Below are positions 34,319 through 45,073 of a stretch of DNA of 45,320 nucleotides, piece after piece. The stretch is from Elysia marginata (Eukaryota; Mollusca; Gastropoda; Plakobranchidae). The position numbers and the translations under genes were made by a program. The notes below the pieces were generated by a model that did not search any database, was not told where the DNA came from, and saw nothing but the letters and a program-made list of their open reading frames with translations. The stretch spans positions 452,696-498,015 of the forward strand of contig BMAT01002136.1 in NCBI GenBank assembly GCA_019649035.1, in the 5' to 3' direction. Numbering within the stretch: position 1 is the first letter of the stretch; each line of letters opens with the position of its first letter.

Positions 34319-37300
34319 GTAAGTACGGTTATTTCTTCACTTGTTTTTAGCAGTAAGATTTTAAAAGTGTATTTTTTTTTTTAATTTTTACTCAGAATAT
34401 CGTTTAAACTATTCAGTATTTTCTTTGATTGTGATAAAACTGTTTAGCAAGTACCATCGCATTTTGTTCTGTAGTTGATAATACGCTAAAAGTCCATAGT
34501 ATTAATTTTGCTGTTTTTTGGTAAGCAGTTTACTAGATGAATGGGTGCTGTTAGAGGGAGTAAAATGGTTCCACTCGTTAAAATAAAAAGAACTGAGTAC
34601 AACCTCTCCAACTACACTGTGGGCTGTTGATGGTAAGCATTTTGTAAATGCACGTGTTTTTTTTTTTAATTTCGCTTCTATTTGGCTAACAAGAAGCTTG
34701 TTTCCGTTTTACAGCTCAACTTTAAAACAAACAAATGAAACCCTATGCGTTCGCTTAAGCCACTTATTCTTTTAATTTCTTAGAGAACAGACAGAGGTGT
34801 GGTGTGTCAGCTTTTGAATTTTGATATTCAATCGCGAGCAAACGTATGCAGCTGAATGAAAAAGAAAAAAAAGTTTTGAACACAAACACATTTTGTTTGT
34901 TACTTGCAATTATTTTAAACCAACTTTCGTAGTCTGTAAAATTGAAGTAAGTGAATTACACATATCGAGTCCAGTCCGAACTCAAACATCTAAAAACATT
35001 ACTTCCACTTTTAAGGAATTTTAGAAAAAAATTTTCTAAACTTACAACGTTGTCTTTCTCAAATTGTTATTATCATTGTAATGTATTTGTAAATCAAGAG
35101 ATCGCACCAATTTTGACTTCTTCTTGAACATTTTACTAAATGAAAGGTAGAGTTATGTGTTATTTTTTTATTTGAAAATGTCCTAATACCCTCAGTCATT
35201 CGCAATCAAATACCTATACAACATGTTACTATTAGCTCCTTGTAGGGGCGGTTTTTTACCATTACCTTTTTGCACTTAACATGCCCCGTATTATTCATCC
35301 AGTGCAATTTCTGTAACAAATTTATTTTTATCTGAAATTAGCACTGACGGTTGTGTTTTTGGTACGCTCATTACTTTTTATCTCTTTGTTCGACAGGCGA
35401 GTGCGGCTGGGACTTTTCAGCTTAAAATTTTAGCCATCGAAATGCCAGAGGAGTGCAAGTGTCATCAGACAAGTGACTTTTCTCTCCTAAACAAAACCAA
35501 TGAAGATTCGTCCGCTAATAACATCGATAGTAATACATTCCGTAACACAAGTTTTAAAGACAATATCGACAAAAGCATGAGAAATTTTGATTCTTCTGAA
35601 AATGACAATACAAGTCAAAGTACATATGTTTTAAATGCAACCAACAGCAACGACAAAAGAAGCCCCGTAAATTTCAAAACACAGAGCAAATTGGACCATC
35701 AAAATGTACAAGACTTTACGGATTTTATAACAAACCAAGGAACCAAACTGGGCAACATAACAAGTGATAACACCTCAACTGGCGATATAACAGCACGTGA
35801 CTCTAAACTTTGTCAAAGACACGAACTTACTATCACTTCATGTTTGGCCCATCACCAGCTACGACCAGCAAATGATTTGAGGTGCACCTTAGGTAAAGCC
35901 ATCACTCTCAAGACAATAAACTGGGACTACCAGGATACCCTGCCATTAGTCAAGTTCAAAGAGCCGGTGCTCCTCAGCATCCCTTTCACTTATGCCTGGC
36001 CGGTGAGTGAGCCCTCCTCGTTTGTTGATAAGTTACTTTTCTGGGTGAGTTCTAAAACGAGATGCAAGTCATTTTTCAAAATAAATACATACAAAACATT
36101 ATACATTTTTAATGAAACAAAATTCCTTTAACAATAAAAATTACAATTATAAAGATGTGTTGTGGTTGTCGATCTTGAAACCCGTTAACAATTTTAGGAG
36201 TAAAAATTCGGTCCATTGAACCTTATACAGGTGTCATAGCATCTCTCATCGCTTTGGCTTATTCGCAGAAAGCATTAAGCTTATACGTAGACAGCATTAA
36301 TAAGAAATGCTCTATTGGAATAGAATGTCAAACTCAAAAAATAGTACAGAGCTATCACGGTATAGCTTGTAGGGACGCCCAATGTTCTGGCGTAGAGTAT
36401 GATAATGGAACTTTGCATGAGTTGTTTTGGTCAAAATATTTCACAATACTATCTTTTTATCTATTATATCCAGCCATTGATATCTATCTCTTCTTCTTCT
36501 TTTTCTTATTTAAGCTGCGTCCATGTTGGACATTGCCACACAAGCTGCCGGAATCTGTGCCTGTCATAGCTCTTCGGCCGGCTTCAGTTGCCTTTCTCAT
36601 GAATTTTGCAATATCTAGCTCCCAGTCTTTTAGGTCTTTCCCTGCTCCTCCTACCTTCTACATGCGCCCTCAATGCGGAACTTCTCTATTGTGTCGAGTC
36701 GTTTGACGTGGTCATAGTATTTTAACTTTTGTTTCTTTGTCTGGTTTGAGAGATTTTCTTCATCCATGCCAAGGCATTTTAAAATACTTTATTTGCTTGC
36801 TTCAGCTGTCTTTGGTACTCAAAGCATTTTTCGGTAGAATTTCGTTTCAAAAGCTTAGATTATTATTTCATGTATTTTTACAGGGTCCACGTCTCGTGAC
36901 CTTTATTTGCAACCGGAAATACACATGATTCTATAATTCTCAGCTATAAGGGATTTGATTAACTCTTTTACAGGATCATCAGTTTCTTCAGTTTTGCTAT
37001 CGCTGTGGGCAATCTTTTTCTAGCACTTTATACATGATTCTATCTGTCTAAATGCCATTTTTCTGTCTATCTATCAATCTGTTCATTATTTATCGACATC
37101 TCAATCTATGTTTTATCTATGTATGTACTTATTTACTTATCTATCTGCCTTTATATCGTTGTGTTACGTTGTGGTCTAGAGATAGACTCTCGGCGTTTGA
37201 ACTGAGAGGTCGGCGTGTAGTCCTTTAGAACGGCATTTGCGCCCACTTTCTCGCCTCAGCCATGCGCAAAATGATTACCCGGCTCTATTTTTTCCCAACC

Positions 37301-38076
37301 TACTAGACTGATGCACTTTACTGCTCCTCTGTTAGTTCAGGAAGCAACTTCGTTGGTAATAGCCTGTTAGAGAACCAACTTAAAGCGTTTGGAAAATTTT
37401 TGTGGATTTCAGTGTTATACAAAAAACGCTTTTTACTTTAACTGTATCTATCGACCTATTTATCTTTATAATTATATGGATTCACCTTTTAAAATTGGTC
37501 TATACTGTACAGTTTGGTTGTTACTGCACTCATTAGTGGAATGGCCTTATCAATTTACTCATTTATTTATCCATCCATATATAATTATCTATCTATTAAA
37601 TATCTTTTTTTCTATCGTGTATTTCCTCTCTTTTTAAAATAGTTATCTTTATCTCTGTTTATTTACTATGCCCTTAAAATTGCTTAATAATTTTGAAATT
37701 GAAAATAATTTTTCTTTTATGATATTACACTTGTTAATTTTGTTTCGTCAGCTACTAGCTCTTTTTGTGTTTTTCTTCTGTGAACCCGTTATTCATTAAA
37801 TACTTCAGTATCAAGACTAGCATGCATTTTTTATGATACAAGCTCAGCAGCTGAAGTATCGTGTTACATTTTTCCTATATACAACTCGCTGTCTATCTCA
37901 TGCTAGCCCCCGCTGAGCTTGTCTTAATATGAGCTCGAATGTGCACGTGCGTCCAAAGGTGAGCTCTGACAGCTCTATCGTCTCCGAGCATCGCCGAGTG
38001 AGAAATTGTTTTTTTTCTCACAGCATCTTCCTGTTCCGGGGTAATACCCTGATACTAGCTTGGGCATGCGAGAGAG

Positions 38077-38129
<53 letters not shown>

Positions 38130-38400
38130 GAGAGAGAGCTAAGTTGGACAGATCGACAGAAGAAGAAAAATAGAGAGGCAGAGAGAGACGAGACGCAGTA
38201 AGAATTACAGAGAAAGAATGAGAGATCCTAGCTCCAGTGATTGTGGGAAAGAAAAGAGATATATGCAGTGTTTTGTTTCTGCAGCGGGACTGTTAGCGTT
38301 ACAAACGACGCAACATTGATAGCGAATTGTTTATTTGTAATAGGTACATGGCCGGTCTTTGATCAACTCGCACACACACAGATAGACAGAGAGAAAGAAA

Positions 38401-38431
<31 letters not shown>

Positions 38432-38698
38432 CGCGCGCATGTATTAGGCGTTTTTGGACAGTCGTGTTACTAAAAAAGTACATCTAAATGTGAAGGCAAA
38501 AGTCACAAAATTCTCCTTGATTTGAAATGTTTATTCATATTTAACGGCTAAGTCTGCTGTTTTATTAGCTTTTACTGATAAAGTGACATTGAAGGCAAAC
38601 TTTTTTCTATGTAATATACAATCGTTGTACTTTCTATGTTATATTAAAGATGGCAGTAAACTGTTTGAGAGGATACAGATGGATAAATTGGAATTGAG

Positions 38699-38729
<31 letters not shown>

Positions 38730-40472
38730 GAGAGAGAGAATTGAACTTTTATTTTACAACGGAGCAAATTAGACATCGTGCTTTTTTCATGATGATGATG
38801 ATGATGATGATGGTGATAAAAAAATAAAAACGAATTAAAAACGAAATGATGACGGCGATGATGACTTTGATATTGAGGACAATAATGATGGAAAAATATT
38901 TCTTACTGAACTCAAAACATCAATTTCAATTATCAGAAAATCTAGTGATAGCAAATATAGTAATGCTAATGATAATGATAGTAATAAGAAGACCAATTAA
39001 TTAGAACCCGTTGATAATTGTAATGTTAAAGTAAAATATCACATTAAACATTAAATACCCTGGGCTTAATGGGAGGAGTAAACAAATGTCATTAACGATG
39101 TCTATGGAAATTGCAGATAAGTAAAAGATGCAAGATAGTGATTTGTTTCTTCTATTTATGGTATTTTATTCAACAAGTATTGCCATTATATAAATCACTA
39201 TGAAACTATGAAATGTGGCTCACTAAACAATATTTAGGAATTTGCCACAATGCCAATTTAAGCTTGAAAGAAATTTTGATAACAAAACAGAGATGCGTCT
39301 TGTATTAGAAGATAAAATGCTCTACGAAACAACAGCACAGAATCAAACGCTATCGCTCTCGAAAAGATCAAATCTAGCTTAGGGTAAAATAAATTGTTTC
39401 GTGCCATTGGAGCATGGTGTAATAAAAATATTTTAGTAACCTTTCTATGCATGTATTTGCAGATCGACATAGCTAGTTGAAATTTTTTCAAAGGCGGCAG
39501 TCGTAAAGTATTGAGATTAACAAAGGCGCCAGTTGTATGATATAAGAAAATGTTATGATTGAGTCTAACAGCTCTTTTAAATATTTTTTTTAGAATTCCT
39601 AATTGATTTTGAGAAACACTTTCATATAACATTAGTCCATAACTATTCTAATTTTCTATGAATAAAAAGATAATAGAAACTTTTCCTGCAGCCACCTCAA
39701 TGAAATTTTTATTCCTTGCCAATTGATAGGCTGTTTTTTGAAACACTGTAGAAAATTGTTTTGATGTGGTTGGACCATAAGAGAGAGAGGGGGGGAGAGA
39801 GAGAGACAGAGATGAGAAAGAGAAGTGGATGAAAAAGTACAAAGGGAAAAGGGGAAATAATTGTCAGTTGTAATGTGTAAGGTTTTGAGATGGAAGGAAG
39901 GAAAACAGACACGGGAAATGACATAAACACAGTTTTGTATCGAAGAGATAACAAGATTCAATAATTCAAAAGTGTCGAAATTTCATTAAGAGAGTAATTT
40001 GTGGTTATGGGGGAGAGAAAGGAAAATTAGCCTGTGGATATATAAAGGTTTCGACAAAAAGAAGAATTTAAGGGAGAATTAAAGTTAAGCAGGGGGAGGG
40101 GGGTGAAAGAAACAGAAAGATCGAAAAGAGGGTAAGATAGTCCCGACTAAAATATAATTAACGATTCTGGTCTTCAATATAGAGTCGGGGGAATAAAAGA
40201 AAATGGCGCTTACACAATTTTGAAAAAGAAAACCACAAGAGGGAGAGATAGGGAGAGGGAGAGCTCAAGGACAGTTTTTTGTCCAATGATATCGATGGAC
40301 ATTTGTCACACGAAAAAACAGAATATATAAATTAAAGAAAAATGCAGAGAGAAGGGTGGAGGAGAGGTCGTTTTATATTTTACACTGATATTTGATATCG
40401 TATTGAGAGTTTTACTTTGCGGAGGAAGAACGGAATTGTAGGGACAGGATAAAGGAACGGGAAAGAAAATAT

Positions 40473-40511
<39 letters not shown>

Positions 40512-43500
40512 TGGGGATTTAAATGTTTTTAGAACATGCTTATAAACCGACAAGCGTAGAGCAAAAAAAGATTTTACAAACCCAGTCAAAAGGGTAGATG
40601 TTTTAATCAAAGTTTTTTTTCTTCGTTTGTACGTAGAACGGGATATTCACCCAGTATCCGTTTAAATTGCAATTCGTTTTTTTTTCTTTTGTCAATAAAA
40701 CATTATGCTGTCCTTCCGATCCCAGCTTTTTGTTGAAATTGGTTTGCGATTGTGCTACTTTTTACAGGTACTGAAATAATGTTACAATGTATAACTTCTA
40801 CGAAATGATTATGCTTGTGCGTCGAATTGAAATGATATCAGTTGATGTTGAAGCGGATATGCTGGTTCCATTTTTAGCTCTTAGACGCAGCATCAATGAA
40901 AGCCCCTGTTTATAATTATTCCTTCGTAACTTTGGCGCAGAGGAGGCTGAAGGATCTAATAAAAACAAGAAAACAGAATTAAGTGTATATTAAATCTTCT
41001 TGAGTCAGCTCCGTAAAACCAAGTATTCTTCACAGCATATCCACTGCAGAACTAATTGTAAAAACTGGATGTCTGTCTATAAAATAGACCTTAAACTAGA
41101 AATGAAGCGTGTAATGGACTTTCATTTCAGAAGTAAAGAAGATTTTTCGAATTTTTAGAAAAGTATTAAACGTTTTAAAGCTTGTAGAATTTAAGCAATC
41201 TGTACCACATTTCTCATCAATTTATGTCGCTGAAAAAACAACTTTAATCTATTTGGTATTATTATGTGTTTTGGGTCCAGTTTTGTCTCTAGTTAAATTA
41301 TATAATATTCTTTATAACAGCTTTAAAAGGCGACATTAATCAACAGGACCCTGTTTGTTTAAAATGTGAAAAGGCTAACTACAAATATTCACCTAAAATG
41401 AAAATTAGTCTCCTCCAACTAGGACGTTAGTTTATATTATACATGTTTTATCGATGTTAGATGGATTAGCTGAGATAAAAATTAATAAAATATAGCATGT
41501 GAATGAAAGGCTAAGTAGGTCTTTCGGTATGTTAATACTACTGTTATAATACTTTTATCTGTTTAGTCTGGCACGCATAAATGAAACTTATACACGTCAA
41601 CTGACATTTTAAGTTGGGTAAAATGAATATTTAATAGGAGATGAAACTTTCTCTGTATACAGCTTGAAAAGAATCCTCTTCAGCAATAAAGACAAAGCTA
41701 GGATAATACTAGGTTTAAAAAAATAGACAATCTATATAAAATTATGCGTATAAATTTTTTAAAGAGTTCAGTCTGCATTTCGTTGTGTTATTTCCAATAA
41801 AAAGAAATATAAGATAATGCAGACGTTTCTTTCTTCACACTAATAATAGATAGAGATAAGCCAGAAACATAAAACCGTTGCAAAAATTTTTGTGGATTCT
41901 AATGTCCTTGTAATCTTGAGGTTTTATCTTTTAATTAGATCATTGAAGTAATAAACCCTAACAACGTCTAAACTGCGCGTTGCCATGCATGTTAGGAATG
42001 CTCATAAAAACTATTAATGCCAAGGGGGGGGGGGACTGGAGTGAGTATGATAAAAAACGGCGATAATATTCTTAAGGTGACATTTGGGTCTCCGCCCTAA
42101 CCTCAACACATACAATCATCTAGCACAGTTTAAAAATGTACCTCTAAACTTTCATTGAGAAGATATTTACGTTTTGAGAGCATAAAAAGACCTCCACGTT
42201 TACTCATGTCATTTTTATGGGATAAAAAGAAGACAAACACAAATATGATTACTCCCGATATCAAGCGTCTTTACACTTTCAATAAAAACAAGTGCATAAT
42301 AAAAGAACAGTCTCATGTTAAAGAGAACTTTGTGATGCATTTTATACCTTTTATTTTTTACTTTTTTTCGCAGGGAGGCTTCACTCTTAAGTTTTATGCA
42401 GAATGGGCTTGTGGGAGCAACGCAACAAAAGGTGGGTGCACTGGGTGCATCGTAAAGAAAATAATTATATTTTATGAAAAAATAGAAAAATTATATACAT
42501 AGAAAAAGGTAAATGTCTTGAATTCGAGTAGCGTTAAACACTTGATTTTTTGCAGTGTTGAAAAAAGAATAAAGTGTAAAATAATAATAGAAAATGAAAT
42601 CAGTTGCTTATTTTTTAAGTTTTTACTTTAAATAATTTTCTTGCAAGAATCAATTGTATTTATTTGCATTTAAAACGCAATCATTTTGTCTCACAGCAAT
42701 CCGTGCTTTTTTTAAAATTTTCTCAGACTTTATGACATTCGTCGTCGGCTCATTCTTACCTTCGTCAGAGTGGATTTTGTATTCAAGTCGGCCCTCGCAC
42801 AAAGAAACTCATCATGGTCTTTCTAAGCCTCCTCTTTATAACGATTTTAAAAATATTTCGACAAGCAGAGAAGAGCTCAGACATAGCAAAACCAGGCGAT
42901 CTATTCGCTTTAGTTACAATAACGAGAATCCTACCTGGCAGAAGGCGAGGAAAAACCAATTAGACGGAGAGCATAGCCTCGTAAAGAATTTTAAAGTAAA
43001 ACTTTCGACGAAATCCCACAGCTTGACATCAATCTTGAAAAGATTTAAAGACACCCGATCTAAACTTGAGCGTTTCTCTGATAGCAATGGCGTTCTACAC
43101 AGAGACAAATATCCCAAGAAACTTTACTCTATGCCTTGGCCTTTGTCACAATTATTTTTAAGGGCTTGTTCGGAAAATTCAGGTGAAAACCCTTCAAAAG
43201 GCGATACTACATCTTCACCTTATACTCGGAGCTTGACACGCAACTTGCAAGGTCGTAAGGAGGATTTTCTGCCAGACTTGCCTTCAAGTTTTAGAGCAAG
43301 AAAACGTATTTCTCGCTCAGCGAATGCAAAAGAATTGGCTAATAGGCAGTTGATGGTCGCAGTGAGAATCATTTGCTCGGAGAATTATTTTGGGAAAAAG
43401 TGAGTACCACCTGTCGAACTGTTCAATAGTTTGCATTTGATATGATCGAAGAAGTTTTTTTAAAGAACAAAGGCACTTCTTAGAAATACACTTGCTATAA

Positions 43501-44513
43501 ACAAAAACATCGAGATTTTCTCTTCCGTCGAGACTTACTTTTATCCCTAAGATAAGTAAGAATGACAAAAAGGTAATTGAAGTTAAATTTTGTTGTAAAA
43601 GGTTTATTATAAGCATTTCTGTATTGTATTAAATGTGAAATATGCAGACAAGCCTAAAATGTTTCATAGACGATCGTGTAAAAGAATGTTAATTTAATAA
43701 TCTCCACGTGCATTATTATAATTATAATTGCTATTACTATTATTATTATTACTATTTTTATTATTATCATTATTAGTATTATTATTATGATTATTAATAT
43801 TATTAATATATTAATTTTAATATTATAATTATTTATTATTATTATTGTTATTATTATTACTGATGCAAAGGCTGAGGACGATGTGTCTTGTTTAGATTTA
43901 TAAATGCTTGTAATTTTGAATGGTGAGACATACTTACAAAATTTATATTTTTTATTCAAATTTCTTTTACTGACTATTGTATTTAACTACATGTAGCTAT
44001 CGACTAATTTTTAATTTTGAACCAAATGGTTGATCCGCATTTTTTTAGCAATCAAGTCTAGAGATAAGACAATTCTTGAAGAGCAAGAAATATGCCAAAA
44101 GTTTCACTTTTCTCTATCGTGAATTCACAAAAAGGTTATCAGTGATACATATTTGAGCAGGTCTTGCATTTTCTTCATAATGCGGGAAGTTCTTGTTATG
44201 TTATGTATCAAATGTTGCAGGTAAGTCAGAAAAAAAATGTAGGCAATTTACGGACAAAGAAGTTGTCCTTGGGGCACAAAATTTATACTGATGCAATCGC
44301 AACTCTTTTCAGTCACTTTCAAATAAATTGATGTGGTATGTCATCTCTTCTATGTTTTTTTTTCTTTCAACTTATCCTCTATAGTCGCTTAAAAGTCGAT
44401 GGAAATGACCAACTATAAGATTGCCAATAAAGTCTTTAGCTTAACTTTACGCTAATGTGAATGATTTATCTTCAAAAGGCAGATGATGAAACGATATCGA
44501 TAATTATTATTAC

Positions 44514-44597
<84 letters not shown>

Positions 44598-44696
44598 TAT
44601 TTTCATTATTATTGTTTTTATTATTATTGTTGTTGTCATTATTATTATTAACTTTATTATTATTTTTATTTTCATTATTGTTATTTGTTGTTATTA

Positions 44697-44728
<32 letters not shown>

Positions 44729-44924
44729 TTATTAATATTAACATCATTATTGTTATTGTTATAATCGTTGTTGCTTTCATTTTTATAGAAATACTATTTC
44801 CTGTTTACCTGTAGCTGTAGTGAGTTCTGTCGGGCTAGAGACGATTACCTGGGCCACTACACCTGCACAGCCACAGGTCAACAGGTCTGCCTGGAGGGCT
44901 GGTGGGGACCTGAGTGTTCACAAG
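34235..44924 (+). CDS. DSL-family Notch ligand (Delta/Jagged type), 5' part, five exons
   Basis: Exons 34235-34318, 35397-36002, 42374-42431, 42697-43399 and 44815-44924 join in frame to give about 520 residues. DSL ligands are type I membrane proteins that activate Notch on neighbouring cells. Residues 1-28 are a signal peptide. The MNNL/C2 region is split into GTFQLKILAIE (33-43), a Cys-containing part from LCQRHELTITSC (166-177) to IPFTYAWP (223-230), and GGFTLKFYAEWACG (231-244). The DSL domain (about 474-518) has all six cysteines (476, 485, 489, 501, 509, 518) and the Notch-contact segment CRARDDYLGHYTC. Two segments are far longer than usual: about 115 Asn/Ser/Thr-rich residues (51-165) and about 190 basic residues (280-472). 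The intron after the DSL domain is phase 1, as expected before EGF exons. EGF repeats, membrane segment and tail lie outside the window, so Delta and Jagged/Serrate cannot be told apart. Confidence 0.92.
34319..35396 (+). other. Notch ligand intron 1
   Basis: 1.08 kb, GT-AG, AT-rich, nothing else recognised. Confidence 0.85.
35397..36002 (+). CDS. Notch ligand exon 2: most of the MNNL region with a long insert
   Basis: 202 codons from the acceptor TTCGACAG to the donor GTGAGT (phase 0 both sides). It starts with the first MNNL strand (GTFQLKIL), then ECKC, a low-complexity polar insert with six NxS/T sequons, then LCQRHELTITSC, RCTLG and PVLLSIPFTYAWP, which match the usual C...VCLKHYQ, C.FG and I.FPF.F.WP elements of the family. 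Confidence 0.9.
36231..36440 (+). pseudogene. Lipase-family exon fragment inside Notch ligand intron 2
   Basis: After an acceptor-like CCTTATACAG the frame reads ...YSQKALSLYVDSINKKCSI, then GIEC, a run of about 13 residues, IACRDAQCSGVEYDNG. This resembles the distal part of the pancreatic-lipase-type catalytic domain, C(S/N)H.RA...Y.ESI....F....C.SY..F....C..C....C..MGY. The first family cysteine appears to be replaced by Tyr, and no neighbouring lipase exons or clear donor are present. An orphan duplicated exon or pseudogene piece is most likely. It is recognised by pattern, not by a search. Confidence 0.4.
36484..36716 (-). pseudogene. LINE C-terminal remnant, frameshifted
   Basis: The minus strand reads LKYYDHVKRLDTIEKFRIEG, then, after a frameshift, an EGRRSRERPK-like block and KDWELDIAKFMRKATEAGRR, and ends AMTGTDSGSLCGNVQHGRSLNK with a Lys-rich tail and TAG. 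This is the typical C-terminal arrangement of non-LTR retrotransposons (GHV.R......EGRRSRGRP..RW.DDI). Frameshifts show it is inactive. Confidence 0.8.
37160..37230 (+). repeat. Degenerate tRNA-like (SINE head) sequence
   Basis: GTGGTCTAGAGATAGACTCTCGG resembles a tRNA A-box region, and GAGAGGTCGGCGTGTAGTCC a decayed B-box region at roughly tRNA spacing. No tail or target duplication could be fixed. Confidence 0.3.
38069..38139. repeat. (GA)n microsatellite
   Basis: About 70 bp of GA with few interruptions, inside Notch ligand intron 2. Confidence 0.95.
38391..38436. repeat. (GA)n microsatellite ending in (GC)n
   Basis: GA repeats with AAAG interruptions and a final GCGCGCG. Confidence 0.9.
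38696..38739. repeat. (GA)n microsatellite
   Basis: GA repeats broken by single GAA and GGA units. Confidence 0.9.
38789..38816. repeat. (GAT)n microsatellite
   Basis: About eight GAT units, followed by degenerate GATGA sequence to 38870. Confidence 0.9.
39258..39640 (-). pseudogene. CR1/Jockey/L2-like LINE reverse-transcriptase C-terminal fragment
   Basis: The minus strand encodes about 124 residues in which YGLMLYESV, ILKKIFKRAVRL, FVNLNTLRLPPLKKFQLAM, ICKYMHRKV, ARNNLFYPKLDL and SRAIAFDSVLLFRRAF occur in the order found in the last domain of these elements (YG...W, LQKRAIR, LF..L..L.......L, FMYK, R......P, G..LWN.LP). There are no internal stops within this piece, but the rest of the element is missing. 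The orientation is opposite to the host Notch ligand gene. Confidence 0.75.
39780..39810. repeat. GA-rich microsatellite
   Basis: GA repeats with a poly-G interruption. Confidence 0.85.
40474..40510. repeat. (GA)n microsatellite
   Basis: Nearly pure GA dinucleotides for about 36 bp. Confidence 0.95.
42374..42431 (+). CDS. Notch ligand exon 3: last MNNL strand
   Basis: Follows CTTTTTTTCGCAG and encodes GGFTLKFYAEWACGSNATK plus one base, matching the family segment GTFSLI.EAW.....NAT. The donor is GTGGGT at 42432 (phase 1). The split codon completes as GCA (Ala) with the next exon. Confidence 0.88.
42432..42696 (+). other. Notch ligand intron 3
   Basis: Short (265 bp) GT-AG intron. Confidence 0.85.
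42697..43399 (+). CDS. Notch ligand exon 4: long basic insert and start of the DSL domain
   Basis: Encodes the end of the MNNL region (IRAFFKIFSDF...SSEWILY, compare the family's I....H......SSEW), then about 190 residues rich in Lys, Arg, Ser and Asn with dibasic sites (KTRRS, RARKRIS), then VAVRIICSENYFG, the first third of the DSL domain. It ends at GTGAGT (43400, phase 2). The single long open exon in AT-rich DNA, bounded by conserved sequence at both ends, shows that the insert is coding. Confidence 0.88.
43705..43862. repeat. (ATT)n-rich degenerate microsatellite
   Basis: About 155 bp of ATT triplets with frequent AAT and TTA variants. Confidence 0.92.
44496..44760. repeat. Long (ATT)n microsatellite
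   Basis: Pure ATT triplets for about 90 bp, then a degenerate ATT/GTT array, ending some 55 bp before the DSL exon acceptor. Confidence 0.95.
44815..44924 (+). CDS. Notch ligand exon 5: remainder of the DSL domain
   Basis: Follows the acceptor GTTTACCTGTAG and completes codon 484 as AAC, then reads CSEFCRARDDYLGHYTC, a TATGQQ link and CLEGWWGPECSQ, all diagnostic DSL elements. The donor GTTAGT at 44925 leaves phase 1. A second CTGTAG six bases downstream would delete two residues including a DSL cysteine, so the first AG is preferred. Confidence 0.93.
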
Positions 44925-45041
44925 GTTAGTCCGCTCACAATGAGAACACAAAATGTTGAAGCATTTTAGTTTTTTTAATAGATCAATCAAGCTGTTTAAC
45001 AAAACCGCCTGTCAAGTTGGGTAGGCCCTGTTGATGATGAC

Positions 45042-45073
<32 letters not shown>

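Larger units (their letters stand above)
36003..42373 (+). other. Notch ligand intron 2 (6.4 kb)
   Basis: GT-AG intron in the coding frame between TYAWP and GGFTLKF. It contains a lipase-like exon fragment, two LINE remnants, a tRNA-like repeat and several GA and GAT microsatellites. A poly(G) run lies near 42024. The DNA at 40520-42373 holds nothing else I recognise. Confidence 0.85.
43400..44814 (+). other. Notch ligand intron 4
   Basis: 1.4 kb GT-AG intron containing two large ATT arrays (43705-43862 and 44496-44760) and a CAG/GTAAGT juxtaposition at 44218-44226. Confidence 0.85.

Noticed and set aside
37929-38447. Arg/Glu-rich open frames
   Set aside because: They are translations of (GA)n microsatellites in an intron.
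44461-44814. Ile-rich open frames on both strands
   Set aside because: They are translations of the ATT microsatellite.
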